A stretch of DNA of 64,000 nucleotides from Helicobacter sp. 13S00401-1 (GTDB taxonomy: Bacteria > Campylobacterota > Campylobacteria > Campylobacterales > Helicobacteraceae). The stretch spans positions 1 through 64,000 of the forward strand of contig NZ_MLAR01000001.1 in NCBI RefSeq assembly GCF_002272925.1. The letters run 5' to 3'. A program made the translations under genes and the position numbers. The stretch's first letter is position 1; each line of letters begins with the position of its first letter. A model generated the notes under the pieces. That model was not told the origin of the DNA and did no database searches. It saw only the letters and a list, made by a program, of their open reading frames with translations. Shown here in pieces: positions 28,775-37,322 of this stretch.

Positions 28775-29092
28775 ATGAAAGCTACTAAGACTGTATTAGC
28801 AGGCATTCTTTTACTAGGCGTAATGGGAACTTTTGCAGCGGCTAATGAAGCCCCAGCCGTATTTAATAAATGCAAAATCTGCCATGGTGTAGATGGTAAG
28901 AAAATGGCACCAGGCGCTAAAGCTCTAATCGCTGGTTTACCTAAAGAAAAACTACTTAGAGACCTAAAAGGCTATAAAGCTGGTACTGCTCATAATGGCG
29001 GTAACTCTAAAATAATGTACGCACAAATGAGAAACGTAAGCGATGCAGATATAGAAGTACTAGCTGACTACATCTCAAAACTACCTAAATAA
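28775..29092 (+). CDS. Periplasmic cytochrome c553 (class I c-type)
   Basis: A small monohaem cytochrome of 105 residues with a signal peptide (cleaved near residue 23). The haem is attached at CKICH (33-37); M81 or M85 (KIMYAQM) is the sixth ligand. The C-terminal helix ADYISKLPK ends the fold. It likely carries electrons from the bc1 complex to cbb3 oxidase or to periplasmic peroxidase. AAAGGAAGAATC before the ATG is a strong ribosome-binding site. It is in line with alr, but 47 bp apart. Confidence 0.93.
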   Translation: MKATKTVLAGILLLGVMGTFAAANEAPAVFNKCKICHGVDGKKMAPGAKALIAGLPKEKLLRDLKGYKAGTAHNGGNSKIMYAQMRNVSDADIEVLADYISKLPK

Positions 29093-29139
29093 GTCTTAAA
29101 TACTTAAGATTCTAAATTTAAGCGTACAAAGGTTCTAGA

Positions 29140-30189
29140 ATGTCTTTAATAACATTGGATAGTGAAAATTTTAGACATAATCTAGACCTCTTTACTACCC
29201 ACGTAAATAATATATCAAACAACAAAGCCAAAGTCTGTATGGTCTTAAAAGATAACGCCTATGGGCACGGTTTAGAAGAGATGAGTGAGCTAGCTGCTAA
29301 GGCTAATATAAAAGAAGTCTTTGTTAAAAACTTCCTAGAAGCAAAAGGCATAGCTCACAAGTTTGAAAATGTAACTTTTTTTTATGGACTTCCCCAAGCA
29401 AAGATAGACAATATCTACACTACCATTCATAGCTTACAGGATATAGAAAAAATAGAATCTGTACTGCATGATGTAAGTGGCCTAAAAGTTGAACTTAAAG
29501 TAAACATAGGTATGAATAGAAATGGCATAGAGCCAAAAGATATAGCAAAGTGTATAGATTCTCTTTTAAAGAAAAAAGTAGTCTTAGTTGGAGTCTTTGG
29601 CCATAATGGCTATGGGGATTCAGATGATGAGATAGAGTTTAACCTAGAGATAAAAAGGTTTAATGAAGTTAAAGATGAAGTAGCCTATATAAGTAAAAAG
29701 ATAGGATTTAAACTACCAAGATTCCACTCTTTTAACACAGCTTGCACTTTGAGGGCAAGTAGATATGAAGATGACTTAGTAAGGATAGGTATGGGCCTTT
29801 ATGGCTATGCTACACCTATGCATAAGCTTTCAAGCAAACTAAAGCCTGTTTTAAAACTTTATGCTAATAAGATCTCAACTAAGCTTTTACATAAGGGTGA
29901 TAAAGTAGGCTATGATGGGGTTACTAAGATAAAAGATACTTGTGAAGTAAGCACTTATGATATAGGCTATGGGGATGGACTTTATAGAACTAATGGCAAT
30001 AGAATCTTACTGCTTCCTAATGGCAATGAAGTCTTGCCAATAAGCTCCATGGACTGCTTTACTACTTATGGAAGCAGTGAGTGCATATGTGTGATGGATG
30101 ATGCCTTAAGTGTGGCAAACTCCTTTGATACCATACCTTATGAAGTCCTAACTAGACTTTCTTCTTTTATACCCCGCAAGATAATATAA
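29140..30189 (+). CDS. alr: Alanine racemase
   Basis: A PLP-dependent racemase of 349 residues giving D-alanine for peptidoglycan. The PLP lysine lies in VLKDNAYGHG near residue 37; the C-terminal domain has KVGYDGVTK and DIGYGDGLYR, and MDCFTTY near the end. It is slightly shorter than the usual 360-380 residues, with no motif lost. It follows the cytochrome gene and precedes hisA by 37 bp, with no pathway link to either. The ribosome-binding site is weak (GGTTCTAGA). Confidence 0.95.
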   Translation: MSLITLDSENFRHNLDLFTTHVNNISNNKAKVCMVLKDNAYGHGLEEMSELAAKANIKEVFVKNFLEAKGIAHKFENVTFFYGLPQAKIDNIYTTIHSLQDIEKIESVLHDVSGLKVELKVNIGMNRNGIEPKDIAKCIDSLLKKKVVLVGVFGHNGYGDSDDEIEFNLEIKRFNEVKDEVAYISKKIGFKLPRFHSFNTACTLRASRYEDDLVRIGMGLYGYATPMHKLSSKLKPVLKLYANKISTKLLHKGDKVGYDGVTKIKDTCEVSTYDIGYGDGLYRTNGNRILLLPNGNEVLPISSMDCFTTYGSSECICVMDDALSVANSFDTIPYEVLTRLSSFIPRKII

Positions 30190-30226
30190 GATAATACAAA
30201 AACTACCAAAGTAAGGAAGCATAGCT

Positions 30227-30943
30227 ATGCGAAAAGTGCCTTTAGAGATATTTCCCGCCATAGACATTTTAGATTCTAAGGCTGTGCGTTTAAGTAAGGG
30301 TGAAAAAAGTAGTGCTAAGATTTATGGAGAGCCTTTAGAGTTTGCAAAGTTTTTTAAAGACTGCAATGCAAACTGGGTTCATATAGTAGATCTTGATGCT
30401 GCTTTTAGTGGGACTGTAACTAACCTAGAAACGATAAAATCTATAGTCAAAGAGACAGGCTTGAAAGTTCAAGTTGGTGGTGGCATAAGGGATGAAGATG
30501 CTATAAAACGCTATATAGATATAGGCGTTTCAAGAGTGATACTAGGCTCAGTGGCACTAAAAGATCCTAGCTTTGCTAAAAAGATGGCAGAAAACTATCC
30601 AGTTGCTATAGGCATAGATGCAAAAGATGGTAAGGTAGCAACTCATGGTTGGGTTGAAACTAGCACAACTACCGCCCTAGATTTTGCTAGGAGTTTTAAA
30701 GATTCCAAAGTAAGCGCCATAATCTGCACTGACGTTAGTAAAGATGGCCTATTAAGTGGGGTAAATATAGACTACACTAAAGCCATAGCTAGTAATAGTG
30801 GTATTTTTACCATAGCTAGTGGAGGCTTTAAAGATGTAAGTGATATAGATAAGTTAGCCTTATGTGAAGATATAGGTGGAGTTATCATAGGCAGGGCATT
30901 TTATGAAGGTAACATAGATCTAAGAAGTATTAAATTTAGGTGA
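30227..30943 (+). CDS. hisA: Phosphoribosylformimino-5-aminoimidazole carboxamide ribotide isomerase
   Basis: A step of histidine synthesis catalysed by a TIM barrel with two half-barrel repeats. The 238-residue protein keeps the catalytic Asp near the start (AIDILDSKAVRL) and the second in CTDVSKDGLLSG, plus the phosphate loops GGGIRD and ASGGF. AAGGAAGC lies upstream of the ATG. The gene stands apart from any other his gene in the window. Confidence 0.95.
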   Translation: MRKVPLEIFPAIDILDSKAVRLSKGEKSSAKIYGEPLEFAKFFKDCNANWVHIVDLDAAFSGTVTNLETIKSIVKETGLKVQVGGGIRDEDAIKRYIDIGVSRVILGSVALKDPSFAKKMAENYPVAIGIDAKDGKVATHGWVETSTTTALDFARSFKDSKVSAIICTDVSKDGLLSGVNIDYTKAIASNSGIFTIASGGFKDVSDIDKLALCEDIGGVIIGRAFYEGNIDLRSIKFR

Positions 30944-30994
30944 GTATAAAATATGTTACAATTCAAACAAAACCATAATATATAGGAGTGGCTG

Positions 30995-31372
30995 TTGAAA
31001 TTGCTAATAGTTGATGATAGTTCTACAATGAGAAGAATTATAAAAAACACTCTCCAAAGACTAGGATATGAGGATATTTTAGAAGCAGAGCACGGTGCTG
31101 ATGCGTGGAATCAGCTTTGTACAGTGGATGGCATACAAGTTTTAATAACTGACTGGAACATGCCTGAGATGAATGGCCTAGAGCTTGTAAAAAAAGTTAG
31201 AGCTGAGCCAAAATATAAAAATATACCCATCATCATGGTAACTACAGAAGGTGGAAAAACTGAGGTTATAGCAGCACTTAAGGCCGGAGTTAACAACTAC
31301 ATAGTTAAGCCTTTTACACCACAAGTTTTAAAAGAAAAACTTGAAGTAGTACTTGGTATACATGAAGGCTAA
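30995..31372 (+). CDS. cheY: Chemotaxis response regulator CheY
   Basis: A single receiver domain of 125 residues. D7, D8 and the phosphoacceptor D53 (ITDWNMPEMNG), T83/T84 and K105 (VKPFTP) are all in place. Phosphorylated by CheA, it binds FliM to reverse the flagellar motor. The start is TTG (30995-30997), fixed by TAGGAG 7 bp upstream and by the exact family N-terminus MKLLIVDDSSTMR. It is alone, not in a chemotaxis operon, 51 bp after hisA. Confidence 0.96.
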   Translation: MKLLIVDDSSTMRRIIKNTLQRLGYEDILEAEHGADAWNQLCTVDGIQVLITDWNMPEMNGLELVKKVRAEPKYKNIPIIMVTTEGGKTEVIAALKAGVNNYIVKPFTPQVLKEKLEVVLGIHEG

Positions 31373-31639
31373 AAACTCTAAAATAACACTAGGTCTTACC
31401 AAAGACTTCACAAACTTGCATATACAAAACCTTAGCCTTTAAGACTAAGAAGCCTTACCTAACTTTTGCCTTTTTTAATCTTTATTCTGTTTTATTTTAG
31501 CATTTTGCCTTTTGGCGCCCTAGTATTCATCATCCTTAATAGAATCTTTACTTTTTGCTATGCTTTTTCTAAGTCTTAGAGATTATTAAGGATAGTATTT
31601 AATGGGCAGTTATTTGGGCGTGGATAAGTAGTAATAACC

Positions 31640-31935
31640 ATAAGCTTTTAAGCCAAAGGCATTCTTGCTTTATTTCGTGATGCAAAAATTACGAAAAAAA
31701 AGTGAGCAGTAGTGCGGAAGCGTGATTTTTCAAAGAAGCTTGCGCTTTTGCAAGCCTTGCGGGAGCAAGAAGGGGTTAACCCCTTTTTCAAGGAAACTTC
31801 ATTTTCAAGGAAGCTTACGCTTTAGCTAGAAAAAAAACGCAAATAATAAGCAATATCAAAAAGAAACTGTCAGAATAAAGATCTAATTAATAGCGTAAAG
31901 AAATTGAAACTTCCTATATAAAATGATGATACCTT
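31640..31935 (+). repeat. Dispersed repeat, copy A
   Basis: It fills most of a 602-bp gap without a gene (31373-31974). It shares with the other copies GTGAGCAGTAGTGC (31702-31715, also in copy B2), ATAATAAGCAATATCAAAAA (31843-31862, identical in B2), a version of AATAAAGATTTAGTTA (31874-31889) and CTATATAAAATGATGAT (31914-31930, identical in copy C). It also holds the hairpin CTTGC-GGGA-GCAAG and the palindrome AAGGGGTTAACCCCTT. No coding frame is conserved. The first part of the gap (31373-31640) shows no clear feature. Confidence 0.8.
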
Positions 31936-31974
31936 ACTTTAAGATACCTGCGTAAAAAGATAAAAAGGGCTTTT

Positions 31975-32385
31975 ATGGATAGCTTTGAACTTGTAAAGAT
32001 TTGCAAAGATGGCACTAAGACTTTTGATATAACCTTTAAAGCAGTACTTTGTGGCAAGGATTTAAATTTAAATATCTACGGTGGAGATAAGGCACATATT
32101 GGCGCTTCAAGCCTAGCTTATATAAAGCTACAAGACCTAGCAAGCCTAAAAGATAAAAACTATCAAGCTATAGAAGTTAAGACTATAGAAATCCCAGGAC
32201 ACAAAGAAGCCTTACTTTCAGAAAGACTTGCTTTTAGTTTATGTGAAAGCTTGCAAGTAAGTGTGCAAGTAAACTGTGGAATCCACTTAGACAACATACA
32301 AAAAAGTATGATAGAAAAGATATGCAAGCTAGTTTTAGAAAGCAAAGAAGAGATAGCAAGGCTCTATAAAGATTGCATATCTTAA
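31975..32385 (+). CDS. LpdD-like protein, putative prenyl-FMN chaperone
   Basis: A 136-residue soluble protein. Three blocks stand out: GGDKAHIGA (36-44), GHKE (75-78) and GIHLDN (102-107), followed by an amphipathic C-terminal helix. I recognise this pattern from a small family in archaea and bacteria that includes the LpdD subunit of gallate decarboxylase, proposed to handle prenylated FMN for UbiD-type enzymes. A UbiD homologue is encoded at 5462-7285. Function here is inferred from that resemblance. Its stop codon overlaps the stop of the convergent gene (TTAA at 32382-32385). Copy A of the dispersed repeat ends 40 bp upstream. Confidence 0.6.
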   Translation: MDSFELVKICKDGTKTFDITFKAVLCGKDLNLNIYGGDKAHIGASSLAYIKLQDLASLKDKNYQAIEVKTIEIPGHKEALLSERLAFSLCESLQVSVQVNCGIHLDNIQKSMIEKICKLVLESKEEIARLYKDCIS

Positions 32386-32792
32386 GCCCCTTGGGTGTTT
32401 ACTATCTCTTTCATCTTCAAAGCAGCTGAGATAGTATTAGCTATAACTTTTTTATGGCTAAGATTCTTGTTTTCTAACTCTTGCCCAAAAAGAGCTACTG
32501 CGTCTGTATCCCAGTAATGAGACTTAGCTAGATTAGTCACACTTTCTAACCACACATCTATATGATGCTCATCATAACGAGTGTACTTTTTTCTAAACTC
32601 ACTTAGTAAAGATTCTAAGTCTTCTTTACTATGTATAGATGCAGTAAGTAAGCAAAAGTCTTTTATAGTTTGTTCCTTAGGGGCAGGCGCACCGCCTAAA
32701 AAGATGTAATAGACTATGCCAAAGATTATCACTGGTATAAGCATAAAAGCAGATATCAACCAACTTGTAAAATAAAAACCTGCACCGTACAA
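32382..32792 (-). CDS. Hypothetical protein with one membrane anchor
   Basis: 136 residues. One hydrophobic segment near the N-terminus (about 8-32, SAFMLIPVIIFGIVYYIFLGG) is followed by a soluble helical domain with many Lys, Glu and His (KYTRYDEHHIDVWLESV). I do not recognise the family. It lies 25 bp after the GtrA-like gene and is last in a napD-polA-gtrA run on the minus strand. The soluble domain would face the cytoplasm or periplasm; the sequence does not settle which. Confidence 0.7.
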   Translation of the reverse strand: MYGAGFYFTSWLISAFMLIPVIIFGIVYYIFLGGAPAPKEQTIKDFCLLTASIHSKEDLESLLSEFRKKYTRYDEHHIDVWLESVTNLAKSHYWDTDAVALFGQELENKNLSHKKVIANTISAALKMKEIVNTQGA

Positions 32793-32817
32793 AACATCTC
32801 CTTTTTTAACTTAAATC

Positions 32818-33216
32818 TCACACTTTAAAAACTACTATCTTACTTAGTCCAAAACCAACTATAACATAAACTATGCCAGCTAAGATTTGGGCTATATAGA
32901 CATTAACACTTAGTTCTAAAGCTACTTTTAGCATGATGATATTAGCAAGCCAAGCTACGCCCATGGATATTACAAACATAAAAAAGTTAGCCTTCTTTTT
33001 AAAAGTAAAAAAGCTATTTAGTAAGTAAGATACTACTATGCCAACGACGTAGCCTACTATATTTGCGATGTAGGGATTAACCTTTAGATAAGTTAGTAAA
33101 AAGATAAGGCCAAAGCCTACTATGGTATTAATCACGCCTACTACTAGATATCGTATTAAATAACCTAGGCCCTTAGTCTTTAGTAGTTTTTTTAGCTTCT
33201 CTGTTAAACCTAACAC
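32818..33216 (-). CDS. GtrA-like membrane protein
   Basis: 132 residues with four transmembrane helices and the GtrA signature: RYLVVGVINTIVGFGLIFLL in helix 1, YIANIVGYVVGIVVSYLLNSFFTF in helix 2, then KIVVFKV at the end. GtrA proteins flip undecaprenyl-phosphate-linked glucose, or help polysaccharide synthesis in other ways. No gtrB glycosyltransferase is next to it, so the lipid-linked sugar is unknown. It follows polA by 13 bp, so it is likely co-transcribed with it. Confidence 0.85.
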   Translation of the reverse strand: MLGLTEKLKKLLKTKGLGYLIRYLVVGVINTIVGFGLIFLLTYLKVNPYIANIVGYVVGIVVSYLLNSFFTFKKKANFFMFVISMGVAWLANIIMLKVALELSVNVYIAQILAGIVYVIVGFGLSKIVVFKV

Positions 33217-33229
33217 TAGCCATTAACCC

Positions 33230-35935
33230 TTAAAGTTTAAGCTCAGCTAAAGTGTTTCCTATGGAGGTATTACAAAGCAAAGGCACTTTTAGCTTATAAA
33301 TATTAGTCATGATATCTTGCAAGCTTTTTGCTACTTCTTTAGCATCATCCCTATCTACTTCAAAGACTAACTCATCATGGATTTGTAAAAGCATACTTGC
33401 TTTGATATTAGATTCCATAATCTTATTCATACTTAGTTTTATTAAGTCAGCCGCACTTCCTTGAAAGAGAGCATTAACCCCTTCGCGTAAAAAGTTAGCC
33501 CTTTCAAAGTCGTTAGCATGGTGAAAGTCAAAGTAGCGTTTTCTGCCTAGCAAAGTATAGGTATAACCTTTTTCTAAGATCTCTTCTTTAAGGTTATTTA
33601 GATAGTTTTTAACTGTTGGAAACTTTGCAAAGTAGCTTTCTATATAGCTTTTTGCCTGAGCTTGCGTTATACCTAAACTAGCAGCAAGCTTTCTAGCCCC
33701 CATGCCATAGATTAGCCCAAAGTTTATAGTCTTAGCTATATATCTTTTATCCATCGCTTGCTCATCGCCAAAGATTAAAGAAGCACTTTGAAGGTGTATA
33801 TCTTTGCCCTCTAAAAAGGCGTGCACTAAGCTTGGGTCTTGGCTAAAGTGAGCTAGTAATCTAAGCTCTATTTGTGAGTAGTCCAAACTTAAAAGTACTT
33901 TTTCCTTACTTGAAGCCACAAAACCTTCCCTTACTTTTAAGCCAAGCTCAGTTTTTACAGGTATGTTTTGTAGGTTTGGATTTTTAGATGCTAGCCTTCC
34001 AGTTGAAGTTCCAGTTTGTATAAACTGAGTATGGATGATAGAGCCTTCAGAGTTTAAAAAAGGCTCTAGATAAGTACTAGTTATCTTGGTTAACTCTCTA
34101 TACTCTAATAAGTAAGGAATCATTTGGTGTTTCCCAAGCAAGGCTTTTAAGCTAGTCTCATCTGTACTAAAACCAGTTTTAGTTTTTTTAGAGCTTTGTA
34201 GCCCAAGTCTTTCATAAAGCACTTCTCCAAGCTGTTTGGTAGAGTTTATATTAAAAGGCACTGGACTTAAAGCGTGTATCTTTTCAGTCAAGCTAGCAAG
34301 CTTTTCATTAAGCTCGTTTAAAAGCTTTTGAAAGTAGGGTTTATTGATATGGATTCCAAGTTTTTCCATACTCATTATCGTTTTAATAAAAGGAAACTCT
34401 AGGCTATAAGCTAAGTCTAAAAGTGGCTTTTCTATTAGGTCTTTTAGCTTGTTAAAAAGCTTTAAGGTAGCTAGGGCATCTTCACCTGCATAAAGACTTG
34501 CGTCTTCAACTTCTATGTTAGAAAAGTCTTTGTATTTAGATTTTTTATTAAAAAGGGAATCAAACTTAATCATGTCATGATTAAAGTAGCGCTTCATACA
34601 AGCATCTAAGCCAACATAGCCGCTAGGGTCTATAAGCCAAGCAAGTATCATAGAATCTTGTATCACGCCTTTATAAGAAAGGTTGAAATTAGATTCTATA
34701 ACTTGTAAGTCAAACTTAAGATTATGTCCTATTAGTGGGTGAGAAAAGATGATATTAAGCGCTTTTAGTAAAGTCTCTTTGCTAATCTGAGTTGGGGCGT
34801 TTATATAAGAGTGTTTACATGGGACATAGTAGCCTACATCACTAGTTGCAAAACTAAAGCCTACTAAGATATCTTCTCTTACATTAAGCCCTGTTGTTTC
34901 TATATCAAAGCCTATGGGCGTATCTTTTGGGATGGAAGAAAGCTTAGATAAAAGTTCGTCCTCATCTAAGATAAGCTTAGTTTTTAATATAAAATCTGAA
35001 GCAACTTGACTTCTAGGCAACTCTTTTTCAAAACTAGATTCTCCAAACAAAGACGTGCTTTGTGCTTTGCTGCTATCTTTAGTTGGGTTTTGTGTCTTAT
35101 CTATGTTTTGTAAAACTTTTTTTAAGTCATACTTTACAAGCTCATCTTTAATCTTTAACAAAGGATTATGGGTTGGTTTAAGATCTAAAGTAAGGTTTAA
35201 GTTTTTATCTAAAGTGACTAACTTTCTGCTTGTAAAAGCTAGCTCTTTTCCTTCAGTTATAAGGCTAGCCATCCTTTTTCCAAAGATAGATTCTAAGTCA
35301 GTGCACGCATAAAGCTCTTCTAAGCTTTTAAACTTTTCTAGTATCTTTAAAGCGCCAGTTGGCCCTATGCCTTTGATGCCCGGGATATTATCACTGCTAT
35401 CACCTACTATACTTTGATAGGTTATAAACTCACTTGGATGCACTTTAAACTTTTCTAAGCACTCTTTTTCGTGTATATCTATCTTTTTAGTAGGGTCATA
35501 AAGGTAGATATTAGAATCTATTAGCTGATATAAATCTTTATCACTACTTACTATTTCTACTTTGTGTCCACTTTTAGCATAGCTTGTTGCAAGACTTGCT
35601 ATAACATCATCTGCTTCATACCCTTCAACCCTTGCTAGGTTTAAATCCATCTTTGTAACCCACTCTAATGCCACGCCTAACTGCATCTTTAAGTCCTCAG
35701 GCGCATCTTTTCTATTAGCCTTATATTCAGGAAAAAACTCTTTTCTTAGTAGTTTGGTTTTAGATTCTAAGGCAAATATCGTATAGCTTTCTTCATCTTT
35801 AAAGATGCTACTTAAAAGATTAGCAAAGCCCGTTAAAAGACCAGTTGGAAAGCCATCTTTATTAACTAGCTTAGGGATGGCGTAGTAGCTTTTGAAAAAA
35901 AAGCCAAAAGTATCTATTAGGATAATCTTTTTCAT
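33230..35935 (-). CDS. polA: DNA polymerase I
   Basis: 901 residues with all three domains: 5'-3' exonuclease (about 1-280, metal residues in GYEADDVIA and SSDKDLYQL), 3'-5' exonuclease (about 320-500, GFDIETTGL keeps the D-x-E metal site, so proofreading is plausible) and polymerase (LDYSQIELRLLAHFS, KTINFGLIYGMG, HDELVFEV). It fills repair gaps and removes Okazaki primers. It follows napD by 12 bp. In many Campylobacterota and Firmicutes the 3'-5' site is degenerate; here it looks intact. Confidence 0.97.
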   Translation of the reverse strand: MKKIILIDTFGFFFKSYYAIPKLVNKDGFPTGLLTGFANLLSSIFKDEESYTIFALESKTKLLRKEFFPEYKANRKDAPEDLKMQLGVALEWVTKMDLNLARVEGYEADDVIASLATSYAKSGHKVEIVSSDKDLYQLIDSNIYLYDPTKKIDIHEKECLEKFKVHPSEFITYQSIVGDSSDNIPGIKGIGPTGALKILEKFKSLEELYACTDLESIFGKRMASLITEGKELAFTSRKLVTLDKNLNLTLDLKPTHNPLLKIKDELVKYDLKKVLQNIDKTQNPTKDSSKAQSTSLFGESSFEKELPRSQVASDFILKTKLILDEDELLSKLSSIPKDTPIGFDIETTGLNVREDILVGFSFATSDVGYYVPCKHSYINAPTQISKETLLKALNIIFSHPLIGHNLKFDLQVIESNFNLSYKGVIQDSMILAWLIDPSGYVGLDACMKRYFNHDMIKFDSLFNKKSKYKDFSNIEVEDASLYAGEDALATLKLFNKLKDLIEKPLLDLAYSLEFPFIKTIMSMEKLGIHINKPYFQKLLNELNEKLASLTEKIHALSPVPFNINSTKQLGEVLYERLGLQSSKKTKTGFSTDETSLKALLGKHQMIPYLLEYRELTKITSTYLEPFLNSEGSIIHTQFIQTGTSTGRLASKNPNLQNIPVKTELGLKVREGFVASSKEKVLLSLDYSQIELRLLAHFSQDPSLVHAFLEGKDIHLQSASLIFGDEQAMDKRYIAKTINFGLIYGMGARKLAASLGITQAQAKSYIESYFAKFPTVKNYLNNLKEEILEKGYTYTLLGRKRYFDFHHANDFERANFLREGVNALFQGSAADLIKLSMNKIMESNIKASMLLQIHDELVFEVDRDDAKEVAKSLQDIMTNIYKLKVPLLCNTSIGNTLAELKL

Positions 35936-35947
35936 AAGCCGCCTACC

Positions 35948-36310
35948 TTAAGAGCGTTTAAGACGCTTTGTTCTATCCACACTCCTATGCATATTACCAC
36001 TATAAGTTATAGAGGCTGCATCTTTTTGCGTGTTTATATCTTTAAGGACCTCTTCAAACTCTGGCGTATCTTGAAAGTTAAGCTCATCACTATAACTATA
36101 GTGCATCTGCACATCCATAATATCACTAAGCCCTTGGATATTTTGGAAGATGGAAAGTTGTTCTTCTGTAGTTTCAGTGCTAATTAGCGCGATAATAGTG
36201 TCTTTTTCTTTTAGGCCAACTTCTACGCATTCTAACTTTTCTAACTCGCTTGCTACTTTTTCTAGCTTGTCTTTTTTTGTGCGGATGATGATACTTGATA
36301 TAGTTTCCAT
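35948..36310 (-). CDS. napD: NapD-like chaperone of periplasmic nitrate reductase
   Basis: 120 residues from the chosen start. METISSIIIRTKKDKLEKV and the later MDVQMHYSYSDEL give the ferredoxin-like beta-alpha-beta fold of NapD, which binds the Tat signal of NapA and holds back its export until Mo-cofactor is loaded. The frame is open to 36403, but GGAG 8 bp upstream of ATG at 36310 and the family N-terminus fix this start. A long acidic then basic tail (about 85-120) exceeds E. coli NapD. It is separated from any other nap gene in the window and heads a run with polA. Confidence 0.82.
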   Translation of the reverse strand: METISSIIIRTKKDKLEKVASELEKLECVEVGLKEKDTIIALISTETTEEQLSIFQNIQGLSDIMDVQMHYSYSDELNFQDTPEFEEVLKDINTQKDAASITYSGNMHRSVDRTKRLKRS

Positions 36311-36513
36311 TTTAATATCTCCATATATGGATAAAAGCATGCTTTTAGGTATGTTTTCTTTGATTCTAACATTACTAGGCTTGCAAAATCTTAAGGAGCG
36401 CAAGCCTCATGTCACTCTTGCATGTAAGGCTTGCATTTTATTTAGCTAAGTTTAAGTTTTAAGCTGTTAGTATTTGGGTCTTTTTTTACTACTTTTTAAG
36501 TAGCTTAAAAATT

Positions 36514-36598
36514 GCGGAAATGGCGAAACTGGCAGACGCACCAGACTTAGGATCTGGCGCCGCAAGGCATGGAGGTTCAAGTCCTCTTTTCCGCACCA
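36514..36598 (+). tRNA. tRNA-Leu (anticodon UAG)
   Basis: A complete cloverleaf with a long variable arm. The acceptor stem is GCGGAAA pairing with TTTCCGC, the anticodon stem CCAGA/TCTGG holds loop CTTAGGA, so the anticodon UAG is at 36548-36550; the T-loop is GTTCAAGTC, and an encoded CCA ends at 36598. It reads CUN leucine codons; CTA is very common in the genes here. It stands alone between napD and the lipoprotein gene. Confidence 0.97.
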
Positions 36599-36849
36599 CT
36601 TTTTAACTCCCCTTAATAATTTTTAGTCTTTTTACCCACACTTTAATAACACAGTTCTTTACTATAGCTATATAAAAATATGTTACAAAATGTAAAAAAA
36701 TATTTATAATTAAGCATGGTATTTGCCTTACATTAGTATAAATATAGACATTTTTAGGTTTATAGGGCTAATTTAAGTTTTTTTTAATAAAAAAAACTAG
36801 AATTAATGTTGGTTTTTACCAAACAAAGAAAAACATTAAATGGAGAAAC

Positions 36850-37317
36850 ATGATAAAAAGCACACTTAAGTATGGCGTTATAGTTACAGTAGCCTTAGTA
36901 GCAAGCGGATGTGCAACTATAAGTAATGGCACTAAACAAAAAGTTGCAATCACTACAAGCACAGGAGAGCAAGTAGTAGCAACTATAGGTTCTAAAAAAG
37001 TAACGCTTCCAGCTACAGTAGACCTTAGTCGTAAAAAAGGTGCTGAGATAAAAGTACTTCATGCTGATAATGCCTGCTATAAAGATACTAGCCTAAATAT
37101 CGCTGGGAAAAATAAAATGAGTGGCTGGTTTTGGGGCAATATAATAGGCGTTAGCGGCTCTACTCTTGGAAGCTCAACTGATGCAAGTAGTGGAGGCATG
37201 TGGGCTTATACTAATCCAAATTTTACAGTGCCAGTTCAAAAGATAGAAGGCTGTAAGATAGAATCTACTCCTATGGCACCGACAAAAGATAGTAGCACTA
37301 AGCAAGATTCTAAATAG
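36850..37317 (+). CDS. Putative outer-membrane lipoprotein
   Basis: 155 residues. A lipobox VASGC (Cys at residue 21) follows a hydrophobic signal, so the protein is lipidated. The mature part has a short beta-rich domain (KQKVAITTSTGEQVVATIGSKKV), a Cys pair, then a hydrophobic glycine-rich segment (GWFWGNIIGVSG) before MWAYTNPNFTVPV, a layout seen in many small proteobacterial lipoproteins. The C-terminus is a Ser/Thr/Lys tail. ATGGAGAAAC gives a good ribosome-binding site. The DUF4105 gene starts 5 bp later, so the two are one unit. Function unknown. Confidence 0.8.
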   Translation: MIKSTLKYGVIVTVALVASGCATISNGTKQKVAITTSTGEQVVATIGSKKVTLPATVDLSRKKGAEIKVLHADNACYKDTSLNIAGKNKMSGWFWGNIIGVSGSTLGSSTDASSGGMWAYTNPNFTVPVQKIEGCKIESTPMAPTKDSSTKQDSK

Positions 37318-37322
37318 CCACT

